Of a stretch of 64,000 nt of DNA, positions 43,529 to 54,089 are shown piece by piece. The position numbers and the translations under genes are program-made. The stretch is from Solanum dulcamara. Lineage: Eukaryota; Streptophyta; Magnoliopsida; Solanales; Solanaceae. The stretch spans positions 47,056,501 to 47,120,500 of the forward strand of contig NC_077240.1 of assembly GCF_947179165.1 (NCBI RefSeq). Reading direction: 5' to 3'. Positions within the stretch are counted from its first letter, which is position 1; every line of letters begins with the position of its first letter. The notes under the pieces are model-generated. The model ran no database searches. It saw nothing but the letters and a program-made list of their open reading frames with translations, and had not been told where the DNA came from.

Positions 43529-45624
43529 CAAGTAATGACTAATCCATTACATATTCAGCCATATTCACTTGGAAAACTTGAGAGAAAAATGTGAGGGAGC
43601 AAGAAAGGAGACCTGCGGGTTTGCTTCAAAAAGGTAAGTTCCCCGATTTCTTTCCGTGAATTAATTATTTAAGGTATCCTACGGTGATATGATGGTGTTT
43701 AACAACATAAAATTTATCTTTAGGGAAAAGAGGAGGTTTTTGTTCTTGTTAACAGACCCGTTTTTAAATGATACAGTAGTTAGTAAAACGAGTATAACTC
43801 CTTGTGTAAGGCTTAGTTTCAAGTGATTCAAGATGTTTTGGAAAGCTATTTCATAGGGATATAACTTTCATTTAGCCTATAAACCCCAGTTTTGCTTTTC
43901 TCTGCTCGAAAAAGGGTGGTGAAGTATGGGGGAGCTGCTGCCCAGATTTTGTTTTAGAAATTCTACAAGGACTGTTGTTGGTATTTTGGGCATATCGTTT
44001 TGTACAAAATTGTTGTAGGAGTAATTCAAAATTGTATGAGACCCTAATACATGTCTATAAATTTTATTGAGGACAAAAATCTTGTTTACCTCAATTACCC
44101 CTTCGAAACTAACCAACAATACAAGACAGTAGGTTGTCCAGAATTCACGTTTTGATAATTTTGGCGAGTTTAACGAGTTTAGGTTAAGGTAAGGGTTTTC
44201 CTTCCAATTTGAAGTTTATGGTGTGGTTATGAAGTGTATTAAACATTGTGTAAGTGTCTGGAAATAGGTAAATTCCATAAATATGCTTGACGTTCGAAAC
44301 AAACCAAATTGGAGTTGATATAGTTAAATTGTAGTCGAAGCAAGGTGTTGTGCTTATGGTGTGTGGATGCAGGTGCGTGGTGATGTGTTTCAGGTCCTAA
44401 AAGTGTTCTAAAATAGGTGGGGAAGCTTCTGGTTGAAGTCACACAACCTACTCTTTGTACGGTTAAAGGTTTTATGAACTAGAAACTAAAAACCCTATTT
44501 TGGTATCTTAGCTTTGAGCGAGCCGCTTGGAGTTTGTATTATGTAATGTTGAAGTGAATTTCTTGTATATATGCTAGAGGTTATTATTGTTGGTTGGATG
44601 TATTTATTAGGAGTGTAATTAGAAATTTGGATAGGGCATGTTATAGGAGAGGTGCTGCCCGATTTCTGTTAATGCCTTAACTAGTTAAGAAACTAGTCGA
44701 GAAGGCGAGCGGGGAAATGGATGTTGTGAATACTCGTAGGTTATATAAGATGATGGAAAAGTCTAAGGTGGTGTATATTCTTATTCATTCCATGTTAAAT
44801 AGGTTTGGAGGACGACGACGTAAATGTGATTAATAGAAGTACGTAAAAGGTATATAAAGCTATTCTTTCTTTTGGCATGTTTTGGCATAAGTATGTAAAG
44901 CTAATGTTTCCTTCTTTTGGCATGTTTTGGCATAGGTATGTAAAACCTATCCTTTCTTTCTTTTGGGCATGTCTTATATTTAAGTGACAAATGATATGTG
45001 TATGAATCTTGGGGTAACTCTATTCATGAGCTCTGAACATGATTCATGATGTATAATTCGTGTTTACTTCTGAATGTTAAAGACTCTTAAAGTAGTTAAG
45101 CTCCCATTCCTCAAGTCTTCTATATGCTGAAAAGTAGTGTATGTAAAGTTATTCTTCCTCTATTTTGGCATGACTTAGATGTAAGTATTATGTATATGAA
45201 GTTGAAGTTATTCCACTCTTAAAACTCTGAGTGTGAGTTAAGGCTCTTATTCACTTCTCGATATTAGAACTCCTGCGATAGTTGAGTTATGGACTTGTAA
45301 GTATTCTACATGACTAATAGTAGTACACATGAAGCCTATTCCTTCCTTCTATTGAAATAGTTAAGGTAAGTAAAGTGAGATATGATATGCGCTAGAGGTG
45401 ATTCCATTTATAGGCTCTGGATGTGACTCATGACTTATACTCACTCTTGAATGATAAGGGTCTTAAAGTAGTTGAACTATGACCCTCGAGCCGTCTATAG
45501 GCTGAATAGTGATGGAATGTGTAAGCTCCTATACCTAGGGGCTTTGGAACATATTTTATGGTGATACCTTAGGGATGTTTGACATGTTACCAAGTCTTAT
45601 AGGCACATATATGCATTGTTATGT

Positions 45625-45865
45625 GATATGTGGATCGGGCTATCATTCCTCGGCATTATTATATGATATGAATGTATACGGATTGGGCCGTCGTTCCTCG
45701 GCACTAATATATGAGATACGGATTGGGCCGTCGTACCTAGGCATTATCATATGATATATAGATCAGGCCGTCATTCTTCGGCATTATTATACGATATGTG
45801 GATCGGGTCGTCGTTCCTCGGCATGTGCTTGCTATATATATGGATCGGGCTGTACGTTCCACAGT
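45625..45865. repeat. Minisatellite with GATCGGGCCGTCGTTCCTCGGC units
   Basis: Five to six copies of a core GGATYGGGCCGTCGTTCCTC followed by GGCATTATTATATGATATG-like spacer, period about 45 bases. It takes the place of the CCCGGCCCTTTATGGG array of the other solo alpha LTR but with a different unit. Confidence 0.8.
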
Positions 45866-46069
45866 GCTAATAATATGTATATGCCTATCATGATAGATGA
45901 TATATTTGTAATACCGAGTTCTCGAGTGGGCTAGATATAGTACGTGATAAAGGTATACATGAATTTATTTGGTGAGGTGCAGGTACAATACCCTATTAAA
46001 TGTTATGCTTGATTTCCTGCATCCTTATATTAGTTATGCCCTTTTTATGATGTTTTATAATTTACATAC

Positions 46070-46109
46070 TCAGTACATATGTCGTACAGACCCCCTCTTT
46101 TCGAGGGGG
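46070..46109 (+). other. Two-hairpin module in solo alpha LTR
   Basis: TCAGTAC-loop-GTACAGA (46070-46090, one mismatch) followed by CCCCCTC-TTTTC-GAGGGGG (46091-46109), a perfect seven-pair stem. Confidence 0.75.
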
Positions 46110-48336
46110 CTGCATTTCATGCCTGCAGGTACAATACAGGTTTTGGGAGTCCACTAGCTCAGGATTCTACTTAGCAAGTTTAGAAAAAGCTCCATTGATT
46201 CGGAGCCAAGTTTTGGTACCAAACCTCCGATGTATATATTTGGTTACTCAGGGGTACGGCGGGGGCCCTGTCCTGCCATATGTTGTTATTCCTATTCTTA
46301 GAGGTCTGTAGACATATGTGTGTGGGTTGTTTAGGAGTTTACTTTGGTTATGACTATGCGATATGTTGTAAAAGCTATTATGTTGTGGCAGCCTTGTCGG
46401 CTGGCTTTCCCTTTCATGATAGGATGCAAATGAAAGAGTCTACACATGTATGAATATTTTATCACCCACTGGGTTCATGTGTTTGGTTCCTATATGTAGG
46501 AGGCTATATGAACATGAAAATGTTTTAACCCATTGAGGTTTTTATGAGCAGTATCACGTTATACATAGTCCAATTTGAATATAGTTGATAGATAGGTACA
46601 CGGGGGTCCAGGTCGGACCCTAGTCGTAGCTCGCGAGGTTGGGTCGTGACAAAATATAAATCATAGAATTCAATGGCCAATTAAAGTACATGATAAAGAG
46701 GATAAGTAAAGTCATGAGAAAACCATAATGATCAAAGCATTTAAGAGACATAGTTGAAATCGTAAAACAACATAAAGAGAGTATACATATGTGTGAAAGA
46801 ACCATAATTGAAAAACAGACCATGCGAGCTATAACCTGGAATCCCGATGTCTCTCCGTACAACACAAAAAAGGGGAATCTACTTGTCAAGGCAACTCTAC
46901 CTCGCTAGGCGAGTGTCATGAACATGTGTTATATATAGATCCACTAGCTAGGCCATAAAGGAAAATCCTACGGTGGCACGTAGTTATAAGACTACAAACT
47001 TCATATAAGGACCCCGTAGGTCGAGCCCCCACCTCTAGCCTCATTCGGTTCTAAGTAAAACCCCACGGAATACATAACATAATAATCATACTTTAACATA
47101 TATCATAAAACTTGTGCATAAGTTTAACCTTCATAGAATAGCTCATTTTCATGTCATAATTTCAATGTGAGTAAAATCCTTTCAACATTACAAATCATAC
47201 TTGCATAATTCATGCCATTAGATTCTTAGGTCACCAATTAAGGATCCTAAGTCACCTTTCTTCATAACTTGCATGAAATTCATATCTTAAACATAATTGT
47301 AATCCCTGATCATAATCATACTTAAATTTAGAGTAAAACTCGTATACATACTCAATTTGAGTAAAAATCATGAGAATACTTTGAAATCATTAAACTTCAT
47401 AATCATAATTCATATAAATCATCATTGAAAATAGATTCATGCATGAGCATTCATAATTCAACTTGAAATCAGAAAATTAATGTAAAATCATACTTATAAT
47501 GATCATTAATAATAATTTAAAATGTAATTGAAACAAACCAACATAATTCATCAAATTTAGGGTTTAAAAGTAATGAAATTTCAAGAGACTTTTGAGGAAA
47601 ACCTTGGGACTCCATGATAGAAAGGAACCCATGGAAAAATCCCCACATACCTTGATAAAATTATCTCAGAAATTGAAGAGGAACCTTGATGAACTTGAAA
47701 CCCTAGCTTGAAATTGTGGGAGGAACTTGGGAGAGATTTGATAGTCTTGCCTTAGGGAAAATTTAGAATAATGAATAGAATAGGAGGGAAATTTGAAGAG
47801 TAGGGTTATTATAAGCTTTGAAATTGGCCATAAAAGTGTCTAGGTTCATTGAACCGAACTTAAAAAAGACAAAAATAACCTTCATTAAATTCTAAACTTT
47901 GGACCTATGATTTGCACTCTACGAGTCGTAGACATGTTGAGAAGTCATAGGAACGACTCATCTTGCAGGTCTCTAAAAACTCGGAGATTTAGGGGTCTCT
48001 AAAGTTTGCATACCACTCATGTTTTTGAGTCGTCATCTCCTCTACGACTAATCTTGTTGAGCCGTAGAGTGGATTCTAAGACTATGATTTGTAGGATCTC
48101 AGACCTGCATTGACGACTTACTTCTACGAGTTATAGACTCTTTCACGATTTGTCAAATGACTTATAGACCCCATACACTTGAATTATCCATTTTCCAGCC
48201 CCAGACTCACTTCCACGAGTCACTTCTATGACTCATAATATTCCCTACAAGTCATAGACCCACTCATAGACTTAGGGACTGCCCAAATGTTTTCTTGAAT
48301 TCTCTTTCATTCCATTTTTAAGTTCTGGGTCTTACA

Positions 48337-50188
48337 AAAGCATACACTTGACTCTCCAATCATTACAATTTCACCTACTGTATGTGAAATACGCTCGGAA
48401 CACATTTAAAATCATGGTTGATCAATTACAAACTTTGGGGCCAGTCTGACAAGCCTCTAATAGTCCATCAATTTCTTTTAATCTATTTTCCTTACTTTAA
48501 ATCTTGTGTATTGTGGACGATGAATCTTTTTAGTTGGGGGTTGGATGTGCTATTTAAGTTTGATCCATTATTTTGGATTAGTTTTCCATGCCAATCTTCT
48601 TACTACCGGTGTTTCAGAAAATGTATTTAGTGCCTTCGCTAGGCCTCATTATCAAATGATCCATGAGTGCATAATTCAATGTCTCCTTTGTAGATAGTAA
48701 TTAGTTCTAATAAACTTTGTGGTTCATAGCCACGTGTTCTAATCCTCTGAGCTATATGCCCCACCCCATCTCCACTAGATTTGTTCTTTAGAGTATCATT
48801 AAAAAAGGAACCTTTCCTCTACCCAGCCATTTTGGGTTAAGAAGTTAGGAAAGTGAATTTATTTCTATAAATCTATAAGAAGGGTGCATTCTGAGTTGTG
48901 AACAGGGAGAGAAGGGATCTCACAATTGGAGTTTTGAATAAAATGACCAAGGATTTTCTTTATACCATGGTTCTTTTTCAAGGAGTATATTTTTCTTTTC
49001 TTTATTTTTTATGTCAAATCCAGTGACACTTCCCTACGATAGATTGAGAGGCAACTTTCTTAAGGGAAAATTTCAAGTTTTAGTGTTATTTTGAGTCTGT
49101 TTTTCACTTGTCTTGGATTGGACTACCAAAATTCTCTTTGCAAAGGAATTTGGAAATCAAGAAAAGATGGGAAAATAAATTTGAAAAGAATTCTCTTGAC
49201 ATGATTTTTACAATCTTTGTTTGTTTTTTGATTCATAAATGGATTGTGCGCTGCTCGAAATAGCTTATCAAAAGTCATTCGTTCCAATTAGTTTAGAATA
49301 CCCATAAACTCCTTGTAGTTTTAATCCCTTGTGTGGTAACGTCTTAGTTTTTTCATGTTTATGCATGTCATCTAGAACTTTCCCCGAATGTGATTCAAGT
49401 AGAAATCTTAGATGTTGCTTAGCTTGGAAGATGAACTTAGACCCTCTTTGAATAGTCACTTCACCAAAATTCCTTCCCTTAACATTGATCTTAGTCAACC
49501 CGGTTGAGCCTTAAAACATGTTCTTGGCACCAATGTTACACTCATTTACCCTTCTTGAATCATTTGTTTTTGCACCCGTTTCTCTCTAATTGCTAGTAAT
49601 GAAAAAATGGGCTAAGACCCTATATTGGTGGGGGATACGAATGAAAAGTTGACTAGCTGATCCTAGAATTGATTAAAAAGCATGGATCTATTGATTTCTT
49701 CAAGTTTTAATCTGAATATTAATGGTTGCATTATTTAAATTCTTTAATTTCACATTTACTTGCGAAAGAGAGGTGAAATTGAGTAAGTCTTCAATAGAGA
49801 AGATTTGAAACATAAACCCAATCTAAGGGCTATATCTAGAGATAGTCCATGGCTACTCAAGAAATTGCTTGGTTGATTATTGATGATGGTTTTGGGGTTT
49901 GAGAAAACACAATTAAACACACTTTTTAGGTTGATAAACTTTGAGTGTAGCTAAAACCAAGGTTATCCATGCTATAATTTGTTCGAAGGTTTTTAGTTAA
50001 TACTTATCAAAGTTATACCCTATCGAATGCACACCCCTAATCCCTCTAATCTTTATAACAACAATCATGTTACTGCGTTGTTATTGCAAAATTAACTGAT
50101 TACTTGTCCAAATAAATACCCTCTCCCCAACTTTACCTTTTGTTTATGCAATATGCTTACTTATGTGATTTGATTTACAAACCATACC
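48337..50188. other. Sequence outside recognised LTR elements
   Basis: No LTR, gag or pol similarity seen. A fragment resembling plastid trnR-ACG lies at 48719-48761. To its right, sequence up to about 49100 has a low-repeat, intergenic look and might continue a plastid-derived insert. A 76-codon minus-strand frame (49268-49498, starting MTKINVKGRNFGEVTIQRGS) shows no domain I recognise and may be chance. The right edge joins truncated gag of element D. Confidence 0.5.
48719..48761 (-). pseudogene. 5' half of a plastid tRNA-Arg(ACG)-like sequence
   Basis: The minus strand carries TAGCTCAGAGGATTAGAACA followed by CGTGGCTATGAACCAC. This matches the D arm and anticodon arm of plant plastid trnR-ACG, with G-to-A in the D stem and the anticodon ACG read as ATG. 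The acceptor strand is altered (GGGCATA), and similarity stops after the anticodon stem, so the T arm is missing. It is probably a nuclear copy of plastid DNA decayed by cytosine deamination. Identification is from memory of the tRNA sequence. Confidence 0.6.
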
Positions 50189-50421
50189 AAAACTCTGGAG
50201 GATTCATCCTCATGAAGTCATGAACCCTTATTGCCTTCGTACCCACACTTGGGTTCATGGGAGAAATCACTCACAGTTAGCTTGTGCCGTCCGGCTTGAG
50301 CAAGTACTTGAAAGGCTGATCGGAACTCGACATTAGTCACATGGTCATCCAAGGTATCATTCGATGCTTGTTTCCCCTCTTCAACAATATTCCTTTGAGT
50401 GGGGTATCTTCGTGGAGACAT
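50189..50421 (-). pseudogene. N-terminal gag fragment of element D
   Basis: Starts MSPRRYPTQRNIVEEGKQ at 50421 with DHVTNVEFRSAFQVLAQAG, then after a shift VHDFMRMNPPEF at about 50189-50225, matching the beginning of gag in B, C and E. It ends where the unassigned region begins, before the capsid domain. Confidence 0.75.
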
Positions 50422-50624
50422 TTTCTCAAAATCGCAAAGAACATGTGTTAAAGGGAAAGTCTTAGAGTAATACTCTACCGCACGACATAGATTATGAAAT
50501 AAGTTAGATTTTTCTAAGATGCTTCGTAGCCTCCTATTCAAAATGTGATATTCTTCACACTGATGAACAAGACTATAGTTAATGCGTCATGTTAGACTCC
50601 CTAAGACACTCTTAAAAAACCTTG
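50422..50624 (-). other. Leader of element D with acceptor-like site, primer-binding site deleted
   Basis: CTTTAACAC (branch-like) and TTTGCGATTTTGAG (acceptor position, CAG changed to GAG, AG at 50426-50425) precede the gag ATG. Upstream the leader reads as in B up to AACCTTG (to 50624). There about 35 bases, containing the whole primer-binding site and the LTR end, are missing, and sequence jumps to GGCCTAG of the LTR. Confidence 0.7.
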
Positions 50625-52710
50625 GGCCTAGACGTGACACGGTGATCGTAAACCAAAAAGATCTCAAGCAAGCCATCTTAGCATGCATTGCATACATAAG
50701 ATAAAGGAAACATGATAAGATCAGCAAAAGAAACAAAGCAAGAAATCAAAGGATAGTATACTTTATCCAAATTTCCACATTAGACTACATCAAATTTAAT
50801 GTCTAAGCATGCCTCTATACTAGACTTTGATGGGGACTTAGGACAAGCTCCTAGATCACCTGAACCATGAAAAAGAGTCGAGATAGCAACATGAAAGAAA
50901 ATTCATGTCCTCAATGAATGAGGACTCACCAACTCTTGAGAACTAAACCAACTCTAGCCATAAATGTGAGGAGCGTGAGTATCATTCATCCCTACATTAT
51001 GAGATAATGTAGGAAAAATATACGTTAGTACATAGGAGGTACTAAGTATGTGAGGTATGCATGAACAGGTAATAGGATATGAGAAATACGGCATAGGATT
51101 CATGACCAATCATAATGAACATGAATAAAGCTTGAAAACATATAAAAACTTATGGTCAATACATCATAAAACCTCATAATAAAATTTACATCTTTGCATT
51201 CAACTTGTGTGGGAGAAGACCTTTAACCAAGATCTTAAGACCATGCGAGCTATAACATGAAATTCCATGTAACTCCCACATTGAGAAGAAAGAGGCTACT
51301 TGCCAAGGTAGACTCCGTGAGAACAACTTTAACTTTGTAAGCTATATGTGGATCCACAAGCTAGGCCATAAGGCAACCTACGGGGGTAACGTAGTTTGGA
51401 AATTTAGGTTGCTACTAGGATTCCCTTAGATAACTAACTATGTTACCGGACCAAACCCCACATACAAGTCCTCTCAATGCTTAGTCAATATCCCAATGGA
51501 AATCATTAAATCATAAAAACATAATCCTTAACTTCATTATGAAAATAAACATTAGAATAGCTCATTAACTTAAGTGATTCATCAAAATCCATAACTTTGT
51601 TGAGAATTGTCCTTATCACCATCTAAACATGATTGTGTGAGAATTGCCCTTATCACACCATAGTAACTTTCTTGGATCATAAATAATCATCATCATAACT
51701 TTCATCATTAAATCATGAATCTTAACTTTATTCATAAAAGCTTTCATTTGAAAATCATTGAACTCATAATCAACATTCATATAAACTCATCTTTGAATTT
51801 CATAATCATGATTGAAATAGCTTAATGCATGGGCATTCATAATTCAACTTGAAATTATGCAATTTGAAAAATCATTCTTATAATGATCATTGATAACAAC
51901 TAAAAACGTAATTGAAATAGCCCAATGCAATTTATCAAAACTAGGGTTAAAAGTAATTGAAAAACTCTTTTAAGGAAAACATAGGACTCCATGTGTGAAA
52001 GGGACCCGTGGATCAATCCCCACATACCTTGATGAAATACACCCAAAATTGAAGAAGAACCTTGATGAACTTGAAACCCTAGCTTGAAATTTAAAGGGGA
52101 GATTGAGAGGATTTGTGATCTTGCCTTAGGGAAAATTTTGAAGAATGATTTAGAATAAAGGGAATTTTGATGGGTTGGTAGTTATAGGCTTGAACCTGGC
52201 CATAATAATTTCTAGGTTTATTGAACCAAACTTGGAAAAAGACACGAATACCCTTCATTAAAACTAAACTTTGGACTTACGGATTGGCTTTTACGACTCG
52301 TCCTCAAGTCAATGACTCATGGACTTGAATCGTCGTGCAGGGTCCTGAATTTCCTGAGAATTAAGAGCCTCTGATATTTCATCTACGAGTCATTTCTATG
52401 ACTCCTCATCGTGATTTTGGGTCGTCGACTTGACTCATCCTGCAGGTTTGAAATCCTTTAAATTTAAGGGTCTCTGAAGTTTGGTTACAAGTCAGTGCTA
52501 TGACTCATTGAAAGGATTACGACTCATCCTGATGAGTCATAGAACCTCTTTGAAGTTTTACCCATAACAAGCACAAGGTCTCCCTCTACGACTTATCTCT
52601 ACAAGTCGTAGGAACCTCTACGAATCGTAGAGTGGCTCATATTCTTGAAGTCAGTCAACATTTTGGAAATTTCTCCTTGGTTTAAACTTTTTGACTTCTG
52701 GGGTCTTACA
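50625..52710 (-). repeat. LTR of element D, between gag and integrase
   Basis: 2086 bases, GGCCTAGACGTGAC ... GGGGTCTTACA (plus view), lacking about 16 terminal bases at the left. Hairpins at 50991-51013 and 51025-51045 are both perfect. The donor-like site ATCAAG/GTATGTGGGG has GT at 52027-52026. The ACGACTC-type cassette spans about 52268-52640. On its right are the polypurine tract and integrase of an element, on its left the gag of an element: one LTR serves both. Confidence 0.85.
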
Positions 52711-53545
52711 ATATCACCCCTTGGAACATTCGTCCTCAAATGAGATTAACTTAGCGTACAAAGGACAGGAAAGTGGACTAGCAACCCAACATGGATATAA
52801 TAACACCTTAGAATGCATGGAATAGAACATGACTTAAAATTAAATTTCATGAATATGCATGCATATAAAAGATATAGGAGGACTGAATACGTAGGAGTTT
52901 AATTGATTGGAATAAGAATAACTTACTACCTTAGGCTTGAGTAGAAGGAAAGATATACGGTATCATTTCATCATATCCGCCTCCACTTCCTAAGTAGAAC
53001 TCTCTACTTATTGATTTCTCCATAATACTTTGACAGACACAACCTCTTTGTTTCCTAGCTTCTTCACTTGCTGGTCTAAGATTTCCACCGGGACCTTCTC
53101 ATAAGTCAAATCCTCTTCGACACTCATATCTTCCGATGGTACTATAGAATTCAAATCAGCCACAAACTTCCTCAACATAAATACATGAAACACCAGTGAA
53201 CCATAGCCAACTAAAATGGAAAATCTAATTCGTAAGCTACCTTTCCAATACACCTCAATATCTTATAAGGCCCAACATATCTAGGGCTCAATTTGCCTTT
53301 CTTACCAAAATGCATTACACCTTTCATGGGTGAAACCTTCGAATAGAACCAATCTTCCACATCAAATTCAAGCTCTCTTTTCCTAACATCTGAATAGGAC
53401 TTTTGACGACTTTGAGTCATTTTCAATCTCTCCCTTATGAGTTTCACCTGTTCCATCGCATCTATCACCAAATCTTGACAAATCAAGTCCATCTCACCTA
53501 TTTTGAACCATCCCACCTAGGACCTAAATAATCTCACATACAATA
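52711..53545 (-). pseudogene. Integrase C-terminal part and 3' tail (element D)
   Basis: MGWFKIGEMDLICQDLVIDA, LSPRYVGPYKILRCIGKVAY (53211-53516), then FHVFMLRKFVADLNSIVPS and chromodomain-like DLTYEKVPVEILDQQVKKLG with NKEVVSVKVLWRNQ (53008-53253). The tail to 52711 has CTCATTTGAGGACGAATG and a purine tract. It is cut at 53545 by the next LTR, so core and RT are missing. Confidence 0.8.
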
Positions 53546-54089
53546 TGTAAGACCCTAGAATTTGGAAAGTTAGAAAAACGAGGAACAAAAGATGAAATTT
53601 TTGAAAAACTCAGCTTTTATGCACCAAATGTTCTTTACGAGATCCAATACGGGATGCAAAAGGCAACCATGGACCCTGCCCAGCCAAATGGTGTCCTGAG
53701 AGAGGACCACAAGAGGCCACCATAATCTATATTGTGGACCACGAACTGTTGTGGCTTTTGTGGTGGATACCTCTGTAGTCCCCTGTCAAAATCCCCATCA
53801 CGCATCAAGTTCACGGATCGTAGAAGCCTCCACGGACCATGAAGGTCTCCGTGGAGGAACTTATGAAACTTCTCTACAAGTCAAAAATTTGAAGTTCAAG
53901 GAAACGACCATGAAAGACCACCATGGACCGTGGTGCTTATGACGGGTCATGGTAGGTCTCGTGGTGGGCAGCCCGCCAGAAACCTTTTTCAGAATTTCCA
54001 AGTCCCTCACCACGGAGTGGACCACGAACCATGGTGCCCTTTATGGTCTATAGTGATGGCCCTTGATGGGTCCCCAATCAAGCTTTAAT

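Larger units (their letters stand above)
42972..46651 (+). mobile_element. Solo alpha LTR with perfect target-site duplication
   Basis: TGTTATACCCC ... GGGTCGTGACA, 3680 bases, flanked by AAATA at 42967-42971 and 46652-46656. The host LTR sequence continues across the site. It has a TATA box at 43521-43528, donor-like AAAAAG/GTAAGT (GT at 43634), a second donor-like site near 44190, a triplicated segment at 44850-44975, a minisatellite at 45625-45865 and the two-hairpin module at 46070-46109. This copy gives the best estimate of full alpha LTR length. Confidence 0.95.
39975..48336 (-). mobile_element. Ty3/gypsy element C, 5' half
   Basis: Minus strand: 5' LTR (48336-42512, split by a solo alpha LTR), primer-binding site, leader with acceptor-like site, gag, protease and RT, cut at 39975 by the end of the plus-strand LTR. 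Without the alpha LTR and its duplication the LTR is about 2140 bases. Confidence 0.85.
42512..48336 (-). repeat. 5' LTR of element C, split by a solo alpha LTR
   Basis: Parts 42512-42971 and 46652-48336. It begins TATCATGACCTACAC (plus view) and ends CTGGGTCTTACA. Hairpin 2 is at 42891-42913; hairpin 1 at 42927-42948 is perfect (TTAGTACATT / AATGTACTAA). The donor-like site is at 47651/47650. The backbone near 42512 resembles B, but the U3 cassette (about 47890-48290) is of the CTACGAGTCGTAG type, not the CGCG type of B. Confidence 0.85.

Noticed and set aside
49268..49498. Possible small host gene (76 codons, minus strand)
   Set aside because: No recognised domain, no neighbouring exon with good splice sites and no codon-use support; kept only as part of the unassigned stretch.
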